From an uncultured Eubacteriales bacterium (GTDB lineage Bacteria; Bacillota; Clostridia; Oscillospirales; Acutalibacteraceae): DNA of 29,761 nucleotides. Of the stretch, positions 14,694 through 21,463 are shown in pieces. A program made the translations under genes and the position numbers. The DNA lies in assembly GCA_934552855.1 (NCBI GenBank), contig CAKTEU010000026.1:1-29761 (forward strand), given 5' to 3'. The notes below the pieces were generated by a model, which ran no database searches, was not told where the DNA came from, and worked only from the letters and a program-made list of their open reading frames with translations. Every line of letters begins with the position of its first letter. Within the stretch, counting starts at the first letter, position 1.

Positions 14694-16430
14694 TTAGAAC
14701 AACTCCTTCATAAAGTATTCAACAATAGCTTTTGCAATTCTTGATTTCTTATCACCGTAATAATAATTGCCAAACGATTGAGCAATTAATTCATGTGCAT
14801 CGCAATAAGTAACTTTTCCAAGCTCTAAAACACATTGTGATTGTATTTCATAGAATGATTCGTCTGTAAAAGCTGCCAAATATATTTCTTGAGATATTTT
14901 ATCACATTCGCGAGAAAACATAGCGAATGTGCTTATATCAAGCGGTTCGCCATATTTAAAATTACAGCGCTGCAATGCCAAAGCCATATGGGCATTATGC
15001 CCCATTTCATGAGCGACAAGGCTTTCAATGCACTGTGTTTTATAGCTTAATCCTGTGTGATAGTTATCTTCAAGTGTTTGTAAAAGTTTCTCAGGGTTTG
15101 AAAATGCGGCTTGACTCAAGGTGATACGGTTTGTCCCATATTTGCCATTAAAACGATTGACTGCTAATGCGCCATCTCCGGTATCGCCAAAAATAATAGG
15201 TTCTGAATATTTCTCAAGCGACCTAAAATCTTTGGAAATTTTCTTCGTAGCCGTTTCAACCGCTTTTTGTGTGTCAATTGAAATTTCCGGATTTCCTTCA
15301 ACCTTCCAGGGCTTACCTTTATATGTGTCTATTATAACACTATTATCACTGATTTTCAACGGTTTTTCGAATATTTCCGCTGCTTCGTCTTGCTTTTTCT
15401 TCCACTCGGAATAAGTCATATCGTTCGGCACTTCATACGCTTTTCCGGTCTTAACGTCCCTTGCAAAACGTGTGCTTATTCCTTTCATATCTTCGAAATA
15501 AGGAGCGGTGCAGCCTCTGCACCACGGGTGGAACGGGGGAACGGTCACGCCGATTTTGTATTCGCTCTGCGGAAAGTGCTTTCCGTCAAGTTCGCCGCAA
15601 ACCTCACAGGTTGAGCCGTCAAGCGTTTCAACAATTTCAAATTCCTCAACGTCAAGTTCTTCATAAGCGTCCTTTTGCCCCATGGCAGAAATCGCCGCCG
15701 TTTCGGTCATAACAATGCGCCCGGCGTTTCGTTTGGAAGAACCCATTGCCTTGGAAATTTCCGCAGTCATTTTGTCGGGTGTTTTGCCCGTCATCAGTCC
15801 CCGTGTAATCGTGCTCTGCACTTCGGAAACGAGCTTTTCCCTGTTGCTCCAAAGCCTTGCGGAAAACGTAGAGCTATCTACCGTCCAAGGCGTAGAAAGC
15901 ACCTTTTTTAGCCTGTTTTCGTCAACCTTTGCAACGTTCCAGCCGATACCGAACGCCTTTTGAATCTCAAAGCACGAACGGTAATATGTATCGGAATAAA
16001 CCTTGCCGAGCGTTTTGAAAAGCGTACCGCTTTGAACGGAATATAGCTTTTCAATCGTCGCTTTCATGTCAAGTTTGAGTGCTTCAAACCGCTCAATATG
16101 TACTCTTGCGCTGGCGTTTTCAAGCTCCTTTACCCACTGACCGTTCAGCTCGTTCTCTTCGGCGTATTTGATATAATCATCAACCGACCACTTGAATTCT
16201 TTCAGCTCCTTTGCGTTCAAAACCTTTTTCGCTTCGGCAAGCGTAAGACCGTTGTTTTTCGCGAAGCGCTCATACCAAAGGTTAATTTTGTCGTTAAGTT
16301 CCTTCTCGGCTTTTTCATATTCAAGCGTAATATAAGCAAGGCTTTTAAGCCCCTTGCCGTGGTTCTGCTTTTCAATCGCCTTAAAACGCTTTTGCCAATA
16401 TTCCTTATTCCTCTTCGGTATCTTCGGCAT
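14694..16430 (-). CDS. MuF minor head protein with C-terminal HExxH metallopeptidase-like domain
   Basis: The 578-residue protein has two parts. Residues 1-310 are an SPP1 gp7/MuF head morphogenesis protein: a helical N-terminus (EYWQKRFKAIEKQNHGKG), then LWSNREKLVSEVQSTITRGLM, AGRIVMTETAAIS, and the cysteine/histidine block LDGSTCEVC...DGKHF...PPFHPWCRGC (H301, C304, C307). After a linker, the last ~200 residues form a separate domain with SLVAHEMGHNAH: H474, E475 and H478 make an HExxH zinc site. A later DAHELIAQSFGNYYYG offers E547 as a possible third ligand. This extension exceeds the ~300-residue length of plain MuF proteins and its DNA is more AT-rich. The gene overlaps the portal gene by 26 nt. 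It could be a toxin, or a virion protease acting on host or capsid proteins. Confidence 0.9.
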   Translation of the reverse strand: MPKIPKRNKEYWQKRFKAIEKQNHGKGLKSLAYITLEYEKAEKELNDKINLWYERFAKNNGLTLAEAKKVLNAKELKEFKWSVDDYIKYAEENELNGQWVKELENASARVHIERFEALKLDMKATIEKLYSVQSGTLFKTLGKVYSDTYYRSCFEIQKAFGIGWNVAKVDENRLKKVLSTPWTVDSSTFSARLWSNREKLVSEVQSTITRGLMTGKTPDKMTAEISKAMGSSKRNAGRIVMTETAAISAMGQKDAYEELDVEEFEIVETLDGSTCEVCGELDGKHFPQSEYKIGVTVPPFHPWCRGCTAPYFEDMKGISTRFARDVKTGKAYEVPNDMTYSEWKKKQDEAAEIFEKPLKISDNSVIIDTYKGKPWKVEGNPEISIDTQKAVETATKKISKDFRSLEKYSEPIIFGDTGDGALAVNRFNGKYGTNRITLSQAAFSNPEKLLQTLEDNYHTGLSYKTQCIESLVAHEMGHNAHMALALQRCNFKYGEPLDISTFAMFSRECDKISQEIYLAAFTDESFYEIQSQCVLELGKVTYCDAHELIAQSFGNYYYGDKKSRIAKAIVEYFMKELF

Positions 16431-17937
16431 TGTTTACACCGCCTTTTTCATCGGGCTGTTGCTTTGGAAGACCGGGAAAAACCGTCGTGTCATACATATC
16501 GGCTTCCTGCTTTTTCTTTTCTTCCTCAAGGCGTTCCATTTCCTGTTGTGGATCGTCAATCCACGGGTGCTGCGCTATGATCGTTTCGGTTGAAAGCAGT
16601 CCGACTGAAGCGGCGCAGTTTGCAATCGCTTCACTTTCGTTAATCAAAATATCACGATTGAAAATGAATGTAACTTCTTCGTTACTGAAATCGCCGAAGC
16701 CCGCATTTGCAAGGTACGCATTTACGAACCAAAGAATGTCCGTGAACGCCGCCTGCAATTCAGTTTCCATGTCGTTTGCGTCAAGGTCAATATCGCTGTA
16801 CATGGATTGTATATTCATCTGGTTCGGGTTGCCGCTCAGCCTATCGTCCTTTGCGTCGTACCCCATGCCGTTTTCAATGATAGCCTTTTTAAAAATGTCG
16901 ATAATCGCTTTGTAGTTCTCGGCGTTGACGGTAATTTCAAGCGTTTCAACGCCGGAGTGCATTTCACCCTCGTCTCGAACCTTAACCGCACCGAATGTCG
17001 CAAGGTTCTTTCTGAACTCGCCGAGGTCAGTACCTTCATAGTTCTTGATGATAAGAATAGTATTGTACTGGTCTTCCTGCATTCTGTTTTCAAAATCCGA
17101 AAGCATAATGTTAATTCCGTCTTGCAAAGATTTAACCTTTTTGATAAGCGGAATTTCATGTTCGTTGAATTTAAGCGGAATAAGCGGTATGCGCTCCCAG
17201 TTGAAGCCGGTAGCCTTGCCGTCCGCGCCAACCATAACTGCATAATTGGCACTCGCGGTCTTTTCCTTTGTGTCAACGTCCGGCAAAAGCTTTCCGCCGT
17301 CGTATATGTAGCGGCGAACGCCGTTCTTGTCGTAAATTTCAACCTTGTGAATGATTACCGAGTTGCTTCCTTCGTAACCTTCAACCAGATAATGCCTTAA
17401 AGCTGCGTCAAGAATAGTGTGTTCACTATCTTGCCAAAACGGAAGAACCTCATAGCCGGGGAAAAGTCGAAACAACAGCTTTCCTTCCTCTGAATAGTAG
17501 GGATAAAGCCATGAAATTCCGCAGTTTTCCGAAGATTTAACGCCGTTTTTCAGCGTCTTCATGAACCGTTTGTCAAATATGCCCTTGAGCAATTTAACAT
17601 ATGTGTCGTTTTGGCAGTCGATAACAAACGGCTGACCCACAAGGTAGTTTGCTTTCTGGTTAACAAGCTTAGCATACTGGTTGTCAATGATAAGGTTATT
17701 CGGCAGGTTCTTAACATCTTGAAGTTCGCCGTCCGCGCCTATCATTTGACGTTTGCGCATTAAAATGTCATGCTCACCGCAGTAGTAAAGCTGCCCTTTA
17801 ATCTGCATCATACGCTCCGGGGAATTAAGCCATTTTCTAAGCTCAAGCGTAAAAAATTCCTCGTCGGTCAATGCCGTGTTTTTCCCCTCAGATAATATAT
17901 GAAAAATCTTTTTTGCAATCGAATTTGCGAATGGCAA
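16405..17937 (-). CDS. Portal protein (SPP1 gp6 type)
   Basis: The 510-residue protein has the SPP1-type portal pattern: LRKWLNSPERMMQIKGQLYYCGEHDILMRKR near the N-terminus, NNLIIDNQYAKLVNQKANYLVGQPF, then SENCGISWLYPYYSEEGKLLFRLFPGYEVLPFW, and a basic-then-acidic end (EEEKKKQEAD...NNAEDTEEE). NxYxKLVxQKxNYLxGxPF is diagnostic. Twelve copies form the DNA entry channel. An in-frame TGA lies two codons upstream and no nearby ATG exists, so the TTG at 17937 is taken as the start, with AAAGG about 12 nt upstream. It follows TerL and overlaps the MuF gene. Confidence 0.95.
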   Translation of the reverse strand: MPFANSIAKKIFHILSEGKNTALTDEEFFTLELRKWLNSPERMMQIKGQLYYCGEHDILMRKRQMIGADGELQDVKNLPNNLIIDNQYAKLVNQKANYLVGQPFVIDCQNDTYVKLLKGIFDKRFMKTLKNGVKSSENCGISWLYPYYSEEGKLLFRLFPGYEVLPFWQDSEHTILDAALRHYLVEGYEGSNSVIIHKVEIYDKNGVRRYIYDGGKLLPDVDTKEKTASANYAVMVGADGKATGFNWERIPLIPLKFNEHEIPLIKKVKSLQDGINIMLSDFENRMQEDQYNTILIIKNYEGTDLGEFRKNLATFGAVKVRDEGEMHSGVETLEITVNAENYKAIIDIFKKAIIENGMGYDAKDDRLSGNPNQMNIQSMYSDIDLDANDMETELQAAFTDILWFVNAYLANAGFGDFSNEEVTFIFNRDILINESEAIANCAASVGLLSTETIIAQHPWIDDPQQEMERLEEEKKKQEADMYDTTVFPGLPKQQPDEKGGVNNAEDTEEE

Positions 17938-17955
17938 TTCAAATCACAACCTTTC

Positions 17956-19212
17956 TTAAAAGCTGAATGCCGCACCACGCCCGAATTCTTCCATTGCGTA
18001 GCGCATTGCGTCCATAAGGTGGTTAAAATCATCAATCGGCTTGTTGATTTTCTTACCTGTTTTGCTGTCAGTGTCCCATGTATAGTTACTAATTTCTGTA
18101 ATAAAATTCACACATTTAGGGTGAACAATAATGTGATAATCGGAAATAAGGTCAATGCCGTTCAAAATGCTGTCCTTGCCTTTTCTTGCTCTATGAATGC
18201 GTCCGAGACCGAGCAAGTACAGCCTGTCAATGCTCTTTGGTTCTGCAGCGTCTGCCTTAATTCGCTCTTTGCCGTAGCCGGCTTTGATTATCGCTTCGGC
18301 AATCGCTTCATTGCTCATGCCTTTTTTATATATTTCGTCAAAAACCCAAATGGTTTTGTTCGCTTCGTCAACCAATCCACAAAAGAACGCCGTCGGGTCG
18401 TTCGTATAACCGAAGTCAAGCCCAAACGCCGACCGAACACCTTGCAATCCTCGGATTTCGTCAACCGAAAACGCCTTTTCTTCCCAATTCTCATAAACAA
18501 GCCCGTCAACAATTCCCCAATCGCCAAGCCCTGCGACTTGATATCGTCGGGGGTTGTTCTTTTTCATGGTTTCAAAAACCTTTAAGTCGGCTTTGTCGAG
18601 CCATTCATTACAGGTGTAGTTTGTTGTAAGCGCAAGTGTCTCATCATCGGGAGTATCAAAAAAACGCTTCTTTAACCAGTGGTGCTCGTTCCAGGGGTTA
18701 AATGTAAGCGTTATCTGTTTAAATAATTTAGTTTCTTCGGGCAGTGCGCCACGGATTGACTCGTCAAGCATATTAAAATCCGCTTCACTGCTGATTTCGT
18801 ATGCTTCCTCAATCCACAGCCAGCACAAAAAACCTTGCTCAACCGTGATTGACGTAACTTTCAGCGGATCATCAAGCCCTCGGAAGTATATCTTCTGCCC
18901 GGTGGGCTTATATGTAATTTCAAGCGGGCTTTCCTTGATTTCCCAAAACGCAGATACATTTAATCGGTTTATTGCCCATTTTAACTCAGTAAAGCAGCTG
19001 TCCTTGAGCGTTCGGAATGTTTTTCTGACTACAAGCAAATTCGCTTCGGGATATTTCATCATGTTAACTATATACCACAAAGCCGTCGTTTTTGATTTCT
19101 TGCTTGCTCGGCTTCCTTTGCACACCCTATATCTGCCTTTCCAGTTCCAGAAGGCTTTGTACCCCTTGCCGATATAGTCCGGCAAGTATATCTTGTTAAT
19201 CTTCGAGTTCAT
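17956..19212 (-). CDS. terL: Terminase large subunit
   Basis: The protein of about 418 residues is a PBSX/SPP1-type TerL. The ATPase half has VCKGSRASKKSKTTALW (variant Walker A, residues ~35-45), a coupling region, and FLCWLWIEEAYE (Walker B with catalytic Glu). The RNase H-like nuclease half has AFGLDFGYTNDPTAFF (first Asp) and a C-terminal PIDDFNHLMDAMRYAME (last Asp residues). It packs DNA into the head and cuts it. A GTG two codons earlier (19218) is an equally possible start; both lie inside the end of terS, which overlaps by 17 nt or more. Confidence 0.95.
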   Translation of the reverse strand: MNSKINKIYLPDYIGKGYKAFWNWKGRYRVCKGSRASKKSKTTALWYIVNMMKYPEANLLVVRKTFRTLKDSCFTELKWAINRLNVSAFWEIKESPLEITYKPTGQKIYFRGLDDPLKVTSITVEQGFLCWLWIEEAYEISSEADFNMLDESIRGALPEETKLFKQITLTFNPWNEHHWLKKRFFDTPDDETLALTTNYTCNEWLDKADLKVFETMKKNNPRRYQVAGLGDWGIVDGLVYENWEEKAFSVDEIRGLQGVRSAFGLDFGYTNDPTAFFCGLVDEANKTIWVFDEIYKKGMSNEAIAEAIIKAGYGKERIKADAAEPKSIDRLYLLGLGRIHRARKGKDSILNGIDLISDYHIIVHPKCVNFITEISNYTWDTDSKTGKKINKPIDDFNHLMDAMRYAMEEFGRGAAFSF

Positions 19213-19621
19213 CGTCACCGGAAATCACCACCGGAATCGTCCCCGAAACGTCAACTTTGTCCCGGAACGCTCCGTAAGCCTTGCCGAGAAGTTCAGCCGC
19301 TTTCAATCTGTCTTTCGTCGATGTGCTGATTTCTGCAATCTCCTGCACACCGACATCAACAAGCTTAAATGTCTGTTCTTTCTGTTCGCCCCTCAGCACC
19401 GATGTCAGATACTGCAGCACTTCATCTTGCGTCGCAACGAGCTTTGATTCCTTTTCCGCCATTCGCTCATCTATATACGTTTGCACATTAGGTTTTTTAA
19501 GGTTTTCAGCTCCAATAACGGGAGCTGTTTTCTTTGAATATCCGGCTCTGATTGCCGCTTGCGTGGCATTAAAATCTACTAAATATTCGTCGCAAAATCT
19601 CTTCTGTTTTGCTGTTAGCAC
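19196..19621 (-). CDS. terS: Terminase small subunit
   Basis: The 141-residue protein fits Terminase_2 (PF03592): LTAKQKRFCDEYLVDFNATQAAIRAGYSKKTA is the DNA-binding helix-turn-helix region, followed by VQTYIDERMAEKESKLVAT and an oligomerisation/C-terminal part ending SGDDELED. It recognises the packaging site and hands DNA to TerL. The frame stays open up to a GTG at 19660, but the family starts right at L-T-x-K-Q and the GTG at 19621 lies about 10 nt after AAAGG, so I take that one. It is the first gene of the late operon, about 170 nt after the promoter at 19795-19823. Confidence 0.93.
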   Translation of the reverse strand: MLTAKQKRFCDEYLVDFNATQAAIRAGYSKKTAPVIGAENLKKPNVQTYIDERMAEKESKLVATQDEVLQYLTSVLRGEQKEQTFKLVDVGVQEIAEISTSTKDRLKAAELLGKAYGAFRDKVDVSGTIPVVISGDDELED

Positions 19622-19788
19622 GGCAATCACCGCCTTTCTCTGCGAAAATAACTTTCCCACAGAAGCAGCCGGGGAAAAATCATAAAAAACCGTCTGTCCT
19701 GTGGGAATGTGTAATAAGGAGAAAAATAGAGGAATACCAAGAATGTGAACCGGGAAACAGAGACAAAAGCCTTCCCGCCTGTTTCCAT
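19622..19788 (-). other. Structured untranslated leader of the late operon
   Basis: No gene is supported between the late promoter and terS. The stretch holds two inverted repeats: GGAAACAG/CTGTTTCC (19753-19760 and 19779-19786) and the perfect 9-bp TTCCCACAG/CTGTGGGAA (19654-19662 and 19699-19707). They could form RNA hairpins in the leader or be part of the DNA packaging site, which in many phages lies in or near terS. Confidence 0.5.
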
Positions 19789-19794
19789 GTTACC

Positions 19795-19823
19795 ATTATA
19801 CAGATAAAAAGGTACTTTGTCGG
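19795..19823 (-). promoter_or_regulatory. Late-operon promoter
   Basis: On the minus strand a perfect -10 box TATAAT (19800-19795) is separated by 17 bp from CCGACA (19823-19818), which keeps the GACA half of a -35 box. It lies directly behind the late regulator gene and upstream of terS with nothing else to serve. The weak -35 combined with repeats around it fits an activator-dependent promoter. Confidence 0.75.
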
Positions 19824-19838
19824 TACTTTTCAAGTACC
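19806..19838 (-). promoter_or_regulatory. Overlapping operator-like repeats and terminator hairpin
   Basis: On the minus strand AAAGTACC occurs twice, at 19829-19822 and 19818-19811, exactly 11 bp apart, and an inverted copy GGTACTT lies at 19838-19832. The copies straddle the -35 box. GGTACTT can also pair with the distal AAGTACC (19817-19811), which runs into TTTTT, making a plausible terminator for the upstream operon. Confidence 0.6.
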
Positions 19839-20258
19839 GATATTCTTGTTTACTCTTTCAAATTCCCTTATAGCTTCATTATGTATGTTTTTTACCGTTT
19901 GTTCAGTGTAGTGCATTTGTTCCGCAATTTTTCCGAAAGACATAAAATCGAGATAACGCATCGTTAACAGTTCGACATATTTTTTGTTTTCAATTCTACA
20001 AATGCAGAGAAGAATTTCACATTTGCGTTCATCAAAAGCTTTTTGTAATTTTTCAAGCCTTGTTCTTGTTTCGGTAATTTCAGTTATTACCGCATCAATC
20101 GCCGGAACTCCCGAAGGGCTTGTTTGAACTGCGTCTTTTGAATAGTCAATTCCGGTAATTCCTATGGCGCGAGTTTCAAGCGTTTCAAGCCTAAATTCAA
20201 GACTTCTAATCTTACTGTTCATTTTTTTAAGACTCTTCAAAAACTCTCTCGCTTGCAT
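19830..20258 (-). CDS. DUF1492/ArpU-like late transcription regulator
   Basis: The 142-residue protein has an N-terminal coiled-coil (LKKMNSKIRSLEFRLETLET), a middle DAVITEITETRTRLEKLQKAFDERK segment, and a C-terminal sigma-70-region-4-like helix-turn-helix: YVELLTMRYLDFMSFGKIAEQMHYTEQTVKNIHNEAIREF. RYLDFMSFGKIAEQMHYTEQTVKNIH is the typical recognition block of DUF1492/ArpU proteins, which turn on late genes in phages of Bacillota. It lies right before the terminase genes, as those regulators do, and its stop codon overlaps the repeats by the late promoter, its likely target. GGAGAGG lies 7 nt before the ATG. Confidence 0.88.
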   Translation of the reverse strand: MQAREFLKSLKKMNSKIRSLEFRLETLETRAIGITGIDYSKDAVQTSPSGVPAIDAVITEITETRTRLEKLQKAFDERKCEILLCICRIENKKYVELLTMRYLDFMSFGKIAEQMHYTEQTVKNIHNEAIREFERVNKNIGT

Positions 20259-20551
20259 TCTTCAACCTCTCCACCCATCGTTTTTAGCTTTTGCTCTCTT
20301 TGCAAACTGTTAAATTCAATCCGCCATTTAAAGCTTACCGTGTCGAGACACAAGGCAACATCATCAATTTCTTCAAGAAGATTTTTAAAAGCCTTGTCCT
20401 TGCTTATCGGAGTGGGATTTTCGTCATCCAATGTCCTACGGAATTTCAAAGCAGCCTTTGCAAGTTCTGTCGCTTCTTCTGCGAGTTGTGCAAGCCGTTC
20501 TTTGAAATTGACATTTTCTTTGACATAATTCAGCATTTCGGTATAATTCAT
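20237..20551 (-). CDS. MazG-like nucleotide pyrophosphohydrolase
   Basis: The 104-residue helical protein has the all-alpha NTP-pyrophosphatase pattern: LAQLAEEATELAKAALKFRR (E-E-x-x-E metal ligands, about residues 24-28), NPTP, then KNLLEEIDDVALCLDTV (E-x-x-D, about residues 61-65). Such phage enzymes hydrolyse dNTPs or NTPs (including alarmone-like or damaged nucleotides) to monophosphates. The ATG overlaps the RusA stop inside GAGGTGATAAAATGA. The final 22 nt overlap the late-regulator gene. The substrate cannot be read from sequence. Confidence 0.82.
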   Translation of the reverse strand: MNYTEMLNYVKENVNFKERLAQLAEEATELAKAALKFRRTLDDENPTPISKDKAFKNLLEEIDDVALCLDTVSFKWRIEFNSLQREQKLKTMGGEVEECKRESF

Positions 20552-20973
20552 TTTATCACCTCGTCATTCTGATTCAGTTCCATGAGCATTATGTAAATAC
20601 CTGTTTTTTCTGCGTGGAACTTTTCAACAATTTCACTGCACACAAGTGCGTCATCCTTCCAAAAGCCTACGGCAGTCATCACGTCTTTCAAAAGCTTTTG
20701 AAGATTGTCCGTGTCGGGCTTGCTGGTCTTGTATTCGCCGTTCGTGTGCGTTCCCGTATTCGGAAAGCACCATTTCACAATCAAACGCAAAGCCTTTTTG
20801 AACGGCTGTTTTGGCGCATATGGCGCAAGGTATGCCGAAAGCTTTTGCCGTGCGTCTTTCAGTTCCGGCGGTTCGTAAAATATCGGCTTACCGTTTTTGA
20901 CTGTGACTTTCTTTTCTTGGTGCGTGACAGTCGGCGGTATCATCGGCAAAAAGAAACTTAATGGCTTATTCAT
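20548..20973 (-). CDS. RusA-family Holliday junction resolvase
   Basis: The 141-residue protein begins MNKPLSFFLPMIPPTVTHQEK and carries the RusA (PF05866) active-site block KPDTDNLQKLLKDVMTAVGFWKDDALV, with aspartates in KPDTDN and WKDDA as metal ligands. RusA dimers cleave four-way junctions left by recombination and resolve branched DNA before packaging. A TTG at 20994 is also in frame, but the ATG at 20973 sits 8 nt after GGAGGA and gives the usual N-terminus. The gene overlaps the preceding small gene by 8 nt. Confidence 0.93.
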   Translation of the reverse strand: MNKPLSFFLPMIPPTVTHQEKKVTVKNGKPIFYEPPELKDARQKLSAYLAPYAPKQPFKKALRLIVKWCFPNTGTHTNGEYKTSKPDTDNLQKLLKDVMTAVGFWKDDALVCSEIVEKFHAEKTGIYIMLMELNQNDEVIK

Positions 20974-21220
20974 CTTCAAATTCCTCCGGTTCAAAATTTA
21001 TACCTTGCCACTTGCCTGTGTCGGGATTGTAAGTAATCGCCTTTGACGAAACAGCAAGATTGAAAATCAAGTTAAGTATGTCCGGCTGTTTAATCAGCCA
21101 CCAAATTACTTTTGATTTTCTGATATTGTAATCTTCATCGGGCAATTTGTGAAAAAGCGGCGGCATATTCTTTGCGGCATCAACGGCAGCTTGTTGCAGT
21201 TTGCTTCTTTTCTTTGGCAT
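20966..21220 (-). CDS. Small conserved-looking protein upstream of rusA, unknown function
   Basis: The 84-residue protein starts very basic (MPKKRSKLQQAAVDAAKNMP), has a hydrophobic helix-like centre (KVIWWLIKQPDILNLIFNLA), then a small strand region (ITYNPDTGKWQGINF) and an acidic end (EPEEFEDE). It is too short and charged to be a clear membrane protein. AAAGGAG lies about 10 nt before the ATG, and the 3' end overlaps rusA, so it is expressed with it. I do not recognise a family; small genes of this sort often accompany rusA in Clostridia phages. Confidence 0.7.
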   Translation of the reverse strand: MPKKRSKLQQAAVDAAKNMPPLFHKLPDEDYNIRKSKVIWWLIKQPDILNLIFNLAVSSKAITYNPDTGKWQGINFEPEEFEDE

Positions 21221-21268
21221 TTTTTTAAAACTCCTTTCTGCCCCCTTGCGCGACCAATATAAAATTCA

Positions 21269-21312
21269 TTGTTTTTGTGTGGGGCAGGTTTAAGCCCCCA
21301 CAACAAAAACAA
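21269..21312. repeat. Long imperfect inverted repeat
   Basis: The left arm TTGTTTTTGTGTGGGGC (21269-21285) pairs with the right arm at 21294-21312 (GCCCCCACAACAAAAACAA) over about 17 bp with two single-base bulges around an 8-nt loop. Neither strand shows a clean U-run after it, so a simple terminator is uncertain. It could also be a structured element of a replication origin or an mRNA-stabilising hairpin. Confidence 0.65.
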
Positions 21313-21463
21313 ATATTTATATTATATTAATTGTCCGCCGTAAAGGGAGATATATTTATATATATAGGTGTCCTGATTTCTTCGGACAAATTCGATAACT
21401 TTATTCGATTTTGTCCTTGGTTTTTTTGAGGGACATTTTCGATTGTCTTATTCGATTTTGTCC
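21310..21463. other. Candidate replication origin: AT-rich stretch and two 33-bp dyad repeats
   Basis: No gene is present in 21221-21463. After the hairpin at 21269-21312 comes a very AT-rich segment (21310-21368) with runs of TATATT. Two 33-bp repeats follow, at 21384-21416 and 21431-21463. Each begins GGACA and ends TTATTCGATTTTGTCC, and each is an imperfect palindrome (GGACAAATTCGA against TCGATTTTGTCC in the first). Paired iteron-like repeats beside an AT-rich stretch and next to a primase-helicase gene fit a phage origin, but they could instead form hairpin terminators. Confidence 0.45.

Noticed and set aside
16405..16430. Overlap of portal and MuF genes as a possible programmed frameshift fusion
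   Set aside because: No slippery heptamer is seen in the overlap, and short overlaps of this sort occur at most gene junctions in this window.
19627..19833. A 68-codon minus-strand frame between the late regulator and terS
   Set aside because: It starts upstream of the promoter -10 box and runs through the inverted repeats, with no ribosome site. It is better explained as promoter plus untranslated leader.
21384..21463. CRISPR-like repeats
   Set aside because: There are only two 33-bp copies, 14 bp apart, themselves palindromic, and no cas genes nearby. They fit iterons or hairpins better.
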